Shown: one piece after another, positions 24,901-34,600 of the stretch
Layout: the number at the start of each line of letters is the position of its first letter
Numbering within the stretch: the first letter of the stretch is position 1
Assembly: GCF_001573155.1 (NCBI RefSeq)
Contig: NZ_JRWG01000002.1
Coordinates: forward strand, 434,001 to 498,000
Length of the DNA: 64,000 nucleotides
Source: Aequorivita aquimaris
GTDB lineage: Bacteria; Bacteroidota; Bacteroidia; Flavobacteriales; Flavobacteriaceae
Direction of reading: 5' to 3'
Program-made: the position numbers and the translations under genes
Notes under the pieces: model-generated
Seen by the model: the letters and a program-made list of their open reading frames with translations, nothing else
Told to the model about the DNA's origin: nothing
The model's database searches: none

Positions 24901-27520
24901 AAGTGACGGCGATGCGGAAAGTGCGCGCATGTTGCTCTTTTCAGCAGATAAGGAAAAATACAATGTTGGCGAAGAAGCGTTTATAACCTTTCCTTCGGGA
25001 AGCGACGGCCACGCGTTGATTAGCGTTGAAAACGGCACCGAAGTTTTGGCAACGCACTGGATTGAAACCAAAAAAGGCGAAACCAAAGCTGCGATAAAAA
25101 TCACCAAGGAAATGGCGCCGAATATTTATGTGAATATTTCGTTACTTCAACCCCATAGCCAGACCAAAAATGATTTGCCGATTCGGCTTTATGGCGTTAT
25201 TCCGCTTTCGGTGGAAGATCCTTCAACAGTGCTTCATCCGAAAATTTCGATGCCCGAAGTTTTAAAACCGGAGAAACAATTCACCGTAAAAGTTTCCGAA
25301 GAAAAAGGGAAGCCGATGACCTATACTTTGGCGGTTGTTGATGAAGGCTTGCTGGATTTAACGCGCTTTGCCACGCCAGATATCCACGAAGCTTTTTACA
25401 ACCGGGAAGCTTTGGGGGTTAAGACTTTTGATATGTTTGATTATGTGATTGGCGCCTATTCCGGCAGTGTGGATAATATTTACGCAATCGGTGGTGGCGA
25501 TGCGGCTTTGGGTGCAAAAAACCGAAAAGCCGACAGATTTAAACCAGTTGTGAAATATCTGGGACCATTCGAACTCGCCGCCGGAAAAATTGCAAGTCAT
25601 AATATTATGATGCCAAATTACATCGGTTCGGTGCGGACGATGGTAATTGCGGGCGATAAAACCAAAAGTGCATACGGCAGTGTCGAAAAAACTACGCCCG
25701 TCCGTACTCCGCTGATGGTGCTGGCCTCGCTTCCGCGGAAATTATCGCCGGGCGAAACGGTTACACTTCCTGTTACCGTTTTTGCGATGGAGAATAAAGT
25801 GAAAACCGCCACGATTACCGTAAAAACAGGCGATGCGCTGAAACCGAAAAACGGTGCTTCCGAAACTGTTTCGTTCAGCGGACCGGGCGAGCAGATTGTG
25901 AATTTCGAATTCGAAGTTTTGCCGACGAAGGAATTTCAAACCATTGAAGTAACCGCTTCCGGAAACGGCGAAAAAGCGAGCTACAAAGTTGAAATTGACG
26001 TGGAAAATCCGAATCCGGTTTCTCAGAAATCCACAAATTACACTGTGGATGGAAATGCTTCGCAGACCATCAATTTTGAAACTTTTGGCGTACCCGGAAG
26101 CAATGCCGCGATGCTTGAATTTTCAACCTTGCCGCCGATGGATTTTGGAAAACGAATGGAATATTTGATCCATTATCCGTACGGATGCATTGAACAGACT
26201 ACTTCTTCGGCGTTTCCGCAGTTGTATTTGGCGGATGTTTTCGACATTACTTTTGATAAAAAACAGAAAATTGAAAAAAATGTAAAAGCAGCGATTGAGC
26301 GACTTGGAAGATTCCAAACTGCAAACGGCGGACTTGCATATTGGCCCGGCGAACGTGAAGCCGACGAATGGGCAACCAATTATGCCGGGCATTTTATGCT
26401 GGAAGCGAAACAAAAAGGATATGCGTTGCCCATCAGTTTTATGAGCAATTGGTTGCTATACCAGCAAAACACGGCGCGCCAATGGCGAAACAGTTATAAG
26501 GTTTATAATTCAAGTTTGACGCAGGCTTACAGACTTTATACCTTGGCGTTGGCGGGAAAACCGGAGCTCGCTGCAATGAACCGCCTTCGCGAAAGCAAAG
26601 AATTGAGCAACGATGCCAAATGGCGATTGGCCGCGGCATACGCTTTGGCTGGCAAAAAGGAAGTTGCACAGCAGATTGCACAAACGGCCAATATCAATTT
26701 CGTTCCGCAGAAATACGATTATTATACGTACGGCTCGCCTTTCAGAAATAGGGCGATGGCTTTGGAAACGTTGGTGCATTTGGGAGATTCGAAACAACGT
26801 GATTTGGCGATTTCCGTGGCGAAAGATTTGTCTTCCGGAAATTGGTACAGCACTCAGGAAACTTCGTATGCATTGATGGCAATGGCAAAAATGGTTGCCA
26901 AAAACGGTGGAAAGGCTATGGAGCTTACCTTTACAAATGGCGGAAAATCGGTTGAAGTGAAAACCGACCGAGCAATTGCGCAGCGCGATCTTTCTTTTGT
27001 AATGGGAAGCAATTCCGTTTCCGTAACAAACAAAAAAGGGAATGTGGTTTACGTTACACTTTCGCAACGTGGGAAATTGCCTTTAGGGGAAGAACTTGCC
27101 GAAAGACGCAATCTCTCCATAAAATCTGAATATTTGGGAGGCGATGGAAAATCAATTGACGTTACAAAATTGCGACAGGGCACGGAAATCATCGCGAAAG
27201 TGAGTGTTACCAATACTTCCAACAATTGGATAAACAACGTGGCTTTGGCAAAAATCTTTCCAAGCGGTTGGGAAATAGTAAACACCATTTTCTCCGAATT
27301 GGGCGGTGGCGCAAGTGGAAATGCACGATATACGGACATTCGCGACGACAGGGTGAATTTCTTCTTCGATTTAAAAGCAGGGGAAACCAAAACGTTCAGC
27401 GTAAAATTGAACGCTTCCTATTTGGGAACGTATTATTTGCCGGGAACGCAGGTTGAAGCTATGTATGACAACTCATATTATGCGCGAAATAAGGGAATGT
27501 GGGTAACGATTGAGCAGTAA
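21902..27520 (+). CDS. bacterial alpha-2-macroglobulin family lipoprotein
   Basis: An 1872-residue envelope protein with lipobox FVFSC (Cys19). It has MG-type beta domains, a YTERGVYRPGDSIHLTF segment (about residue 640), and a complement-like thioester motif YGCIEQ with Cys1429 and Gln1432 followed by helical thioester-domain repeats. Such proteins are thought to trap foreign proteases by covalent capture. It is coupled to pbpC, the classic yfhM-pbpC arrangement, so it would guard the periplasm when the wall is breached. Oddities: an acidic, Tyr-rich stretch between Cys450 and Cys515, and a palindromic repeat translated in frame at residues 690-705. Confidence 0.93.
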   Translation: MKNLLKFLTVLLLLFVFSCKDKDKHSETDNLFKFKEYISYNTYGNQSITTDIRVELAKPLEQFEITQELAADEYLKISPATKGKLVVENGKTLIFQPSEYLKPDTEYTVTVKLDKFYEDISKEFKTYTFSFHTITPNFKVDIGKLQSYSKQWQYVEASVEASDVISFEKAKQLVSASQEGKKLKLKWPSEEKEARYFNFTIDSISRKIDDSEILIKWDGKPIGAENRGENTFAIPGQNNFTIVDISSTLAPAALLSINFSDPLLENQDFAGLVTIENTQDLRYEVNGNVLNVYPPNRVVGHVKVTVFTGIKNSEGIGLKKEFSELVSFEQLKPAVRMISKGVILPNSASTPVYFEAVNLSKVDVRVIKIYENNVLQFLQSYNLDNTNTYDIKRVGRRIAKKTIELKNADLGDNGSWKAYAINLSEYFTADPGAIYQLELSFKKDYIIYDCAETTSEEENTEENEDEYYNDYYEEDPYYASDSSEDEEIREERYWDNEIYRWRSYNYNWEQRDNPCHPAYYNEERVVTANILGSDLGLIVKKGNNRSYHFIATNLITAKPEGGVKVKLFNYQQQLIETVTTEGDGMTLYDGSKNAAFAVAQKGNNFAYVKLEDGNALSMSNFDISGKELQKGLKGYTYTERGVYRPGDSIHLTFVLNDNANPLPKNHPVTLSVTDARGKLIQRTVLNSSSNFSPFGGDAAGRGGQGFYYFPIATDPSAPTGNWNATVTVGGAQFSHTLKVATIKPNRLKIKLDFEDEILDATKPVKGTASAMWLHGSPARNLKIDMTATLRASNSAFPKFSKYNFIDPIRKFDEVEIPVLDVQLSSEGSTAFSQNLEVGKNAPGMLKATFLTKVYEGGGDFSMDIFSKDLAPFSHFVGLKSPEAGRYGSYFTDENTTFDVVSVNAQGKAAANRELEVKVFQIEWRWWWNRGEDNLSTYENSTVHHPVKEFTVKTDGNGKGKFTVNIPEEEGGRYLIRVIDKQSGHATGRITYFYRNWWQRPSDGDAESARMLLFSADKEKYNVGEEAFITFPSGSDGHALISVENGTEVLATHWIETKKGETKAAIKITKEMAPNIYVNISLLQPHSQTKNDLPIRLYGVIPLSVEDPSTVLHPKISMPEVLKPEKQFTVKVSEEKGKPMTYTLAVVDEGLLDLTRFATPDIHEAFYNREALGVKTFDMFDYVIGAYSGSVDNIYAIGGGDAALGAKNRKADRFKPVVKYLGPFELAAGKIASHNIMMPNYIGSVRTMVIAGDKTKSAYGSVEKTTPVRTPLMVLASLPRKLSPGETVTLPVTVFAMENKVKTATITVKTGDALKPKNGASETVSFSGPGEQIVNFEFEVLPTKEFQTIEVTASGNGEKASYKVEIDVENPNPVSQKSTNYTVDGNASQTINFETFGVPGSNAAMLEFSTLPPMDFGKRMEYLIHYPYGCIEQTTSSAFPQLYLADVFDITFDKKQKIEKNVKAAIERLGRFQTANGGLAYWPGEREADEWATNYAGHFMLEAKQKGYALPISFMSNWLLYQQNTARQWRNSYKVYNSSLTQAYRLYTLALAGKPELAAMNRLRESKELSNDAKWRLAAAYALAGKKEVAQQIAQTANINFVPQKYDYYTYGSPFRNRAMALETLVHLGDSKQRDLAISVAKDLSSGNWYSTQETSYALMAMAKMVAKNGGKAMELTFTNGGKSVEVKTDRAIAQRDLSFVMGSNSVSVTNKKGNVVYVTLSQRGKLPLGEELAERRNLSIKSEYLGGDGKSIDVTKLRQGTEIIAKVSVTNTSNNWINNVALAKIFPSGWEIVNTIFSELGGGASGNARYTDIRDDRVNFFFDLKAGETKTFSVKLNASYLGTYYLPGTQVEAMYDNSYYARNKGMWVTIEQ
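23969..24016. repeat. palindromic repeat element inserted in frame in the A2M gene
   Basis: A G-rich stretch unlike the surrounding gene, with the hairpins TCTCCC/GGGAGA and TGCC/GGCA. It resembles a short palindromic repeat common between genes in Flavobacteriaceae. It is 48 bases long, a multiple of three, and encodes NFSPFGGDAAGRGGQG. The flanking protein reads normally without it. Confidence 0.6.
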
Positions 27521-29906
27521 AAATTCATTGAAATTTGACAAAACAGAAATAAAAAAAAAGATCAGCAGGCACAAAATAAAACTTAGTGTCCTGTTGGTTC
27601 TGTTTTTAATTTGGCTCTTTTGCCTCCCCTCGCCATTATTCAACGTTCCCACCGCAACCGTTGCCGAAAGCAGCAGCGGACAAATGCTGGGCGCACGAAT
27701 TGCCGATGACGGTCAATGGCGTTTTCCACAAATGGATTCTGTGCCAGAGCGGTTTGAAAAATGCATTCTCTATTTTGAAGACGAACATTTTTATTGGCAT
27801 CCCGGTTTTAATCCAGTTTCTATTTCAAAAGCACTTTGGAATAATCTTACTACAAATTCTCGCCGAGGCGGAAGTACGATTACGCAACAAGTTATTCGGC
27901 TTTCCAGACAAAATAAAGGCAGAACTTATTTTGAAAAAGTGATTGAAATATTTCAAGCCACGCGTTTGGAAGCAGGTTACAAAAAGAAATCTATTCTGAA
28001 TTTATATGCATCTTATGCGCCTTTCGGTGGAAATGTGGTTGGGTTGGAAACCGCTTCGTGGCGGTATTTTGGCATTCCTGCCAGCGAATTGAGTTGGGGG
28101 CAATCGGCGGCGTTAGCGGTTCTTCCGAATGCGCCGGCGCTTATTTTTCCCGGGAAAAACGAAGAAATTTTAAAACAAAAAAGAGATGCTTTATTATTGA
28201 AACTTTTTCAAAATAAAGTAATTGATGAAACCACCTATCAATTGGCTTTGGACGAAATTCTTCCCGGAAAACCTTTGCCATTGCCAGAATTTGCGCCGCA
28301 TTTAACCGAAAAAATAAGAAGGGAACATCTCGGAAAAAGTATTGAAACCACGATTGATTTTTCGCTTCAACAAAAGGTAAATAATATTGTAAAAGAACAA
28401 AATTATATGCTTGCGCAAAACCAAATACACAATCTTGCAGTTTTGGTTTTGGACGTAAATACCCGCGAAGTTTTGGCGTATGTAGGTAATTCCCCGACGA
28501 CTCGCCAACACAATAATTTTGTGGATATCATTGAAAAACCACGAAGCACGGGCAGTATTTTGAAACCATTTTTATTCACTTCATTATTGGATGCTGGCGA
28601 AATTCTTCCGAATACGTTGGTGGCGGATATTCCAACGACCGTAAATGGTTACACGCCTGAAAATTTCGATAAAAAATTTAATGGCGCGGTGCCAGCGAGT
28701 GTGGCACTTTCGCGTTCGTTAAATATTCCGGCAGTGCGGATGTTGCGGGATTTTGGGTTTCAACGGTTTTATAATGTTTTGAAAAAAACCAATCAAAAAG
28801 CAATTGATAAACCCGCAGATTATTACGGTCTCTCGTTGATTTTAGGTGGCGCGGAGAGCAGTTTGTGGGATATTACAAATGCGTATGCGGGAATGGCTTC
28901 CACCTTAAATTTTTTCAACAATTCTTCCAGCGAATACCGAAAAAATGAGTTTGTGGAACCTGTTTATGTGAAAGATTACGAAGAAGTATCCTTCGGGGAA
29001 ATTCAACAAAAACCCTCTGTTTGGAATGCCGGTGCGATTTACGAAGCTTTCGAAGCAATGGAAAAAGTGAATCGCCCAAGCGGTGAGGAAAACTGGGAAT
29101 TTTTCACAAGCAGCCAACCGCTTGCTTGGAAAACCGGAACGAGTTACGGGTTTAAGGATGCGTGGGCCGTTGGCGTTACGCCAAAATACGCCATCGGAAT
29201 TTGGGTGGGAAATGCAGATGGCGAGGGGCGGCCAGGCTTGACGGGAATTCAAGCTGCGGCGCCAGTTCTGTTTGATGTTTTAAATGTTTTGCCGCAATCG
29301 GGATGGTTTAAAATTCCCTATGATGAATTGGTTGAGGTAGAAATCTGCGCAAAAAGTGGCCATTTAGCGGGACTTTTCTGTGATGAAACAAAAATGGAAT
29401 GGATTCCAAAAAACGGAACGCGAACCGAAGCTTGCCCGTATCATCAAACTGTATTTCTAAAGGATTCGGAAAATTTTCGGGTGAATTCTTCGTGTTATCC
29501 ACTTTCAGCAATGGTTCAAAAGAACTGGTTCGTGCTGCCGCCGGTAATGGAATATTATTACGCACAACTTCACCCCGAATACCAAATCTTGCCGCCCTTT
29601 GCGCCGAATTGTTTGCAGGAAGGCGAAAAGTTGATGGCGTTTATTTATCCGAAGAAAAATGAAACCGTTCTTCTTCCGAAGAACTTTGATGAAAATGTAA
29701 ACGAAGTAATTTTTAAGCTGGCACATCGTTCGCCCGAAACTACCGTTTTTTGGTATTTGGATTCAAAATATATCGGCAAGACCGAGACCTTTCACGAACT
29801 GGCCATTTCGCCAAAACCAGGAGCATATTTATTGACTACGGTAGATCAGGACGGCAATGAACTTCGTGAGCAGATTGAAATAAAATCTGCTTCAGAAAAC
29901 CCTTAA
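27510..29906 (+). CDS. pbpC: penicillin-binding protein 1C
   Basis: A 798-residue bifunctional peptidoglycan synthase. After one N-terminal membrane segment come a GT51 glycosyltransferase domain (EDEHFYWHPGFNPVSISKA, RRGGSTITQQ), a transpeptidase domain with SILK, SLN and KTGTSYG motifs, and a C-terminal BiPBP-type domain (about 705-795). The proposed start is TTG 27510, overlapping the A2M stop by 11 bases; TTG 27528 is an alternative and no ATG is available. Overlap with the macroglobulin gene indicates co-translation. Confidence 0.93.
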   Translation: MSSKNSLKFDKTEIKKKISRHKIKLSVLLVLFLIWLFCLPSPLFNVPTATVAESSSGQMLGARIADDGQWRFPQMDSVPERFEKCILYFEDEHFYWHPGFNPVSISKALWNNLTTNSRRGGSTITQQVIRLSRQNKGRTYFEKVIEIFQATRLEAGYKKKSILNLYASYAPFGGNVVGLETASWRYFGIPASELSWGQSAALAVLPNAPALIFPGKNEEILKQKRDALLLKLFQNKVIDETTYQLALDEILPGKPLPLPEFAPHLTEKIRREHLGKSIETTIDFSLQQKVNNIVKEQNYMLAQNQIHNLAVLVLDVNTREVLAYVGNSPTTRQHNNFVDIIEKPRSTGSILKPFLFTSLLDAGEILPNTLVADIPTTVNGYTPENFDKKFNGAVPASVALSRSLNIPAVRMLRDFGFQRFYNVLKKTNQKAIDKPADYYGLSLILGGAESSLWDITNAYAGMASTLNFFNNSSSEYRKNEFVEPVYVKDYEEVSFGEIQQKPSVWNAGAIYEAFEAMEKVNRPSGEENWEFFTSSQPLAWKTGTSYGFKDAWAVGVTPKYAIGIWVGNADGEGRPGLTGIQAAAPVLFDVLNVLPQSGWFKIPYDELVEVEICAKSGHLAGLFCDETKMEWIPKNGTRTEACPYHQTVFLKDSENFRVNSSCYPLSAMVQKNWFVLPPVMEYYYAQLHPEYQILPPFAPNCLQEGEKLMAFIYPKKNETVLLPKNFDENVNEVIFKLAHRSPETTVFWYLDSKYIGKTETFHELAISPKPGAYLLTTVDQDGNELREQIEIKSASENP

Positions 29907-29934
29907 AAATTATTTAACAAAACATTAATACTGA

Positions 29935-29958
29935 TTGGTTCGGAATATTACGAACCAA
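29935..29958. promoter_or_regulatory. palindromic operator in the efflux operon promoter
   Basis: Perfect 8-bp arms TTGGTTCG (29935-29942) and CGAACCAA (29951-29958) around GAATATTA, itself nearly symmetric. It sits just upstream of the -7 element and would block polymerase if bound. The likely ligand is the regulator encoded directly downstream. Confidence 0.75.
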
Positions 29959-29961
29959 ACG

Positions 29962-29969
29962 TACTTTTG
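29962..29969 (+). promoter_or_regulatory. -7 promoter element of the regulator/RND operon
   Basis: TACTTTTG matches TAnnTTTG and lies 28 bases before the proposed TTG start at 29998, directly beside the palindromic operator. Confidence 0.65.
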
Positions 29970-29997
29970 CATCTTCATTTTAAATCATACACATATT

Positions 29998-30486
29998 TTG
30001 ACTAAAAAAGAAAACTTAATTGAGAAATTGGGAGTTCACATTGAAAACAAGGAGCAGCTTGCTCCATTGGCTGCGCGAATTCTTTCTACCTTGATTTTAA
30101 CGGGCAAAAAAGGAGCCACATTTGAATCTTTGGTTTGTGAGCTTAATGCCAGTAAAAGTACAATTTCAACACATTTAACCACTTTGCAGGCCGCAAACCG
30201 AATTACCTATCACACAAAATGTGGCGATAGAAAAAAGTATTTCACACTTGTTCCAGATGTGATGATAAATTCCATGAATGAAATGCTCAAAAACTGGAAA
30301 AATGAACGCGATCTGCATCTTGAAATAATGGAATATAAAAAGGAAATAAATGCAGAACTTCCTGAGGATTGTTCAGAAATCTTCGACTTGGAATTACATA
30401 AAGATTATTTGGAATTCCTTGCACAAGCAAGTGCTTCCATGGAAAAAATTCAAAAAAAGCTTACTGAAAAACATAAAAACGACTAA
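29998..30486 (+). CDS. GbsR/MarR-type winged-helix transcriptional regulator
   Basis: A 162-residue regulator with an N-terminal winged helix (ILSTLILTGKKGATFESLV, then the recognition helix ASKSTISTHLTTLQ and the wing RITYHTKCGDRKKYF) and a C-terminal helical dimerisation part. I start at TTG 29998 because the longer frame would begin inside the operator and upstream of the transcription start. It is the first gene of the RND efflux operon, 11 bases before the adaptor gene, and probably represses it. Confidence 0.87.
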   Translation: MTKKENLIEKLGVHIENKEQLAPLAARILSTLILTGKKGATFESLVCELNASKSTISTHLTTLQAANRITYHTKCGDRKKYFTLVPDVMINSMNEMLKNWKNERDLHLEIMEYKKEINAELPEDCSEIFDLELHKDYLEFLAQASASMEKIQKKLTEKHKND

Positions 30487-30497
30487 TTAAATCAACA

Positions 30498-31634
30498 ATG
30501 AAAAAGAAAAATTTTATTCATTCACTTCCCATAGCTTTAGGCATTTTGCTATTGTTTTCTTCTTGTGGTGACGACAAAAGTGCACAACAGGCCCAAATGG
30601 CACAACAAGCCCCAACTTTACCGGTTGTATCAATTCCAACGAAAACTGTTACAGCATTTACAACCTATCCTGCAAGTATTGAAGGGATTGTGAACAGTCA
30701 GGTAAATGCAAAAATTTCAGGATATATTACTGATGTTTTGGTTGATGAAGGTCAAAAAGTAAGAAAGGGACAAACGTTATTTAGACTGGAGACCCAAACT
30801 TTGAGCCAAGATGCCGCTGCCGCTCGCGCCAATGTGAATGCTGCACAGGTTGAGGTTGATAAACTGAAGCCTTTGGTTGAAAAAAACATTATCAGCAATG
30901 TGCAACTTGAAACTGCCAAAGCAAAACTCCAACAAGCAAAAAGTGGTTATAATAGCATTGCGGCAAATATAGATTACGGAAACATAAAAAGCCCAGTTGA
31001 TGGTTATGTGGGTTCCATAAATCTTCGGAAAGGTGCGTTGGTGAGTCCATCGTCACAAGTCCCTATGACGACTGTCTCAGACATCAGCAAAGTGTATGCA
31101 TATTTCTCAATGAATGAAAAGGAATATTTGGATTTTATTCAAAATGCAGAAGGAAAGGATATCGAAGAAAAAATAAAAAAACTTCCGAAAGTGCAATTGT
31201 TATTGGCGAACGGAAGCCTTTACGAAGAAGAAGGAACCATTGAAACCATTAACTCACAAGTAAATGCGAATACGGGTTCTATTTCTTTCAGGGCTGTTTT
31301 TGATAATCCCTCAAGAATTTTAACAAACGGTAACAGCGGAAAAATTAAAATTCCAAAAGTTTATACCGATGCTGTAGTTGTTCCGCAGGAAGCCACTTAC
31401 GAACAACAAGGCGGTATTTATGTGTATAAAGTGGGCGAAGATGGCATGGCCACTTCAACCAAAATTGAAACAACGGCAGAAGTTGGAAACCTTTACGTGG
31501 TAGCTTCCGGCTTGCAGAAAGGCGATAAAATTGTTGCAAAAGGTGCAAACAAACTACGTGGAAATTCCAAAATAAATCCACAGGAAATGCCTTTTGACAG
31601 CATTGCCAAACCTATTGAAAAAGTTTTCAGATAA
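30498..31634 (+). CDS. RND efflux periplasmic adaptor (AcrA/MexA type)
   Basis: A 378-residue membrane fusion protein with lipobox LFSSC (Cys23). The barrel-sandwich (lipoyl-like) halves are VNSQVNAKISGYITDVLVDEG and IKSPVDGYVGSINLRKGALV, separated by an alpha-hairpin; beta-barrel and membrane-proximal domains follow. It links the inner-membrane pump to the outer-membrane channel encoded next. Genes are tightly packed: 11 bases from the regulator and 20 to the pump. Confidence 0.94.
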   Translation: MKKKNFIHSLPIALGILLLFSSCGDDKSAQQAQMAQQAPTLPVVSIPTKTVTAFTTYPASIEGIVNSQVNAKISGYITDVLVDEGQKVRKGQTLFRLETQTLSQDAAAARANVNAAQVEVDKLKPLVEKNIISNVQLETAKAKLQQAKSGYNSIAANIDYGNIKSPVDGYVGSINLRKGALVSPSSQVPMTTVSDISKVYAYFSMNEKEYLDFIQNAEGKDIEEKIKKLPKVQLLLANGSLYEEEGTIETINSQVNANTGSISFRAVFDNPSRILTNGNSGKIKIPKVYTDAVVVPQEATYEQQGGIYVYKVGEDGMATSTKIETTAEVGNLYVVASGLQKGDKIVAKGANKLRGNSKINPQEMPFDSIAKPIEKVFR

Positions 31635-31654
31635 CCGTTTAAGAAAAACCAATC

Positions 31655-34600
31655 ATGTTAAAAACATTTATAGACAGACCCGTACTCTCTACGGTTATCT
31701 CGATAATTATTGTGATTTTGGGAATTTTGGGACTTTCGAATCTGCCCATTACCCAATACCCCGATATTGCCCCGCCGACCATTCAGGTGAATGCAACCTA
31801 TCCAGGAGCGAACGCCGAAACCATTCTTGAAAGCGTTATTATTCCGCTTGAAGAGCAGATAAACGGAGTGGAAGGAATGACCTATTTAACTTCCACCGCC
31901 ACCAACAATGGAACGGCTTCCATCAGCGTGTTTTTTGATCAGGATGTAGATCCGGATATTGCCGCTGTAAACGTTCAAAACCGTGTGGCACGGGCTAATT
32001 CATTGTTGCCGCAAGCCGTAATTCAAACTGGGGTTACAACTTCAAAACAACAAACCAGTGCGTTGATGTTTCTTTCCTTTTACAGCACAAACCCAGATTA
32101 TGACGATACGTTTCTTCAGAATTATTTAAAGATAAACGTCATTCCCGAATTACAAAGGGTAAACGGTGTTGGTGACGTGAGTGTATTCGGAGGAAAAGAT
32201 TACTCCATGCGCATTTGGCTAAATCCTCAAAAACTTGCAGCCTATAGTTTGATGCCTTCAGACGTTGTAGCGGCTTTAAAAGAACAGAGTTTGGAAGCCG
32301 CGGCGGGTGCTTTGGGTGAAAATAATGGCGAAGCCTTTTCATATACCATTAAATATCCGGGACGTTACAAAACTGAGCAGCAATACAGCGACATTGTGAT
32401 TAAAGCTTTGGGCAATGGCGAATTTTTGAGATTGAGCGATGTTGCACAAATAGAACTTGGCGCACAATCTTATGCAGGTGGATCTGTTACCAATGGAAAT
32501 CCTGCGGTAAATATGGGTATTTTTCAAACGAAAGGTTCAAATGCACAGGAAATTATTGATGCTATAAAAGTAGAATTGGCTCAAGTGGAAGCCAATCTTC
32601 CCGAAGGCATCACGTATTATATTCCGTATGATACTAACAACTTTTTGAATGCCTCAATTGAAAAGGTGGTAATGACTTTGGTAGAAGCGTTCCTGCTAGT
32701 TTTTCTTGTGGTATTTATATTCTTGCAGGATTTTCGTTCCACTTTAATACCGGCAATTGCGGTACCAGTTTCGATTATTGGAACATTTTTCTTCCTAAAT
32801 TTATTTGGATATTCCATCAACCTTCTGACGCTTTTCGCTTTGGTATTGGCAATTGGTATTGTGGTAGATGACGCTATTGTAGTCGTCGAGGCAGTCCATT
32901 CAAAGATTGACGAAGGAGAGAAAAGCCCGAAAAAGGCATCGCTTAAAGCCATGCACGAAATTTCCGGAGCTATTGTTTCCATTACCTTGGTGATGTCTGC
33001 AGTGTTTATCCCCGTAACTTTTATAAAAGGCCCTACGGGAGTATTTTATGAGCAGTTTGGAGTAACGCTTATTGTTGCAATTATTATTTCTGCAATAAAC
33101 GCTTTGACTTTAACACCCGCGCTGAGTGCACTTTTCTTAAAAGGTCACGATGAAAAACAAAACAGCAATAAACCAGGTTTTATTCAGAAATTCTTTAACG
33201 GTTTCAACAGAGGTTTTAAAGCTACTGTAAACCGTTATGGAAGATCTGTCCATTTCCTATACAGGCATAAATGGATTACTGGAGTTATTTTGCTTTTGGC
33301 AGTTTTGGGAATTTGGTGGTCATCTGCAACTTTGAAAACAGGCTTTGTGCCCGATGAAGATCGTGGAATTATCTTTATGAACGTAGAACTTCCCGCGGGT
33401 TCTTCAATTGATCGTACGCGTGAGGTAAACCTAAAACTATACAATAAAATAAAAGACCTTCCTGGCGTACAAGGTGCGTCGGTTATTGACGGTCGAAGTT
33501 TGATCAGCGGTGCGGGAAGCAATTACGGACTTGGCTTTATTAGGCTTGACGATTGGAAAGACAGAGAAGACGAATCGCTTTCGGTGCAGGCAATAACTGG
33601 CCAACTTTTCGGAATTGCTGCGCAAATTCCAGAGGCGCAAATTATATTTTTCTCGCCACCAAGTATTCCCGGTTTTGGAAACTCCGCTGGAGCCGAAGTG
33701 AATCTTTTGGATCGCTCCGGTGGAAGCTTTACAGATTTGGACCAAACCAATCAGGAGTTTATTGCAAAATTGAGCCAGCGGCCTGAAATTCAATATGCAC
33801 AATCCTCTTTCAACACGCGTTATCCGCAATATGAAATGACGCTGAACGTGCCATTGGCAAAAGAAGTTGGGGTTTCGGTTCAAACTATTTTCAACACTTT
33901 GCAGGGATATATAGGAAGTATTTTCGCAGCAGATTTTTCCCGCTTCGGAAAACAATATCGCGTGTATGTTCAAGCATTGCCGGAAGACAGGGCAAGTGAA
34001 AGCGATTTGAACAATATTTATGTGCGCACTGCCAGCGGTGAAATGACGCCAATTACCCAATTCGTTACGCTGAAACGGGTTTATGGGCCACAATCGGTTA
34101 CGCGTTTCAATTTGTTCAATTCCACAAAAGTTACAGCTGCGCCGGCGCCGGGCTATAGCTCGGGTGATGTTATTGCCGCTGTTGAAGACGTTAGCCAAAC
34201 TTTGCCCAGCAATTTTGATATCGCTTACTCAGGTTTAACCTTGGAAGAAAAAAGCGCAGGCAACCAAACAACGATGATTTTCATTTTGTCATTGGTATTC
34301 GTTTACTTTTTGCTAGCAGCTCAATATGAAAGCTATTTATTGCCCTTTTCAGTTCTGTTTTCATTGCCAGTTGGGGTTTTTGGAGCCTATATTTCAACAC
34401 AGTTTATGGGATTGCAAAACAATATCTACTTTCAGATTGCGCTCATAATGCTTATAGGGTTGCTCGCGAAAAACGCAATTCTTATAGTTGAATTTGCCTT
34501 ACAGCGAAGAAAGCACGGCGAATCTATTTTGGATGCTGCCATTGACGGTGCCGAAGCGCGATTGCGACCCATTTTGATGACTTCCTTCGCCTTTATATTT

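Noticed and set aside
29935-29997. N-terminal extension of the GbsR-type regulator from TTG 29935
   Set aside because: It would begin within the operator and ahead of the -7 element, so it should not be on the transcript.
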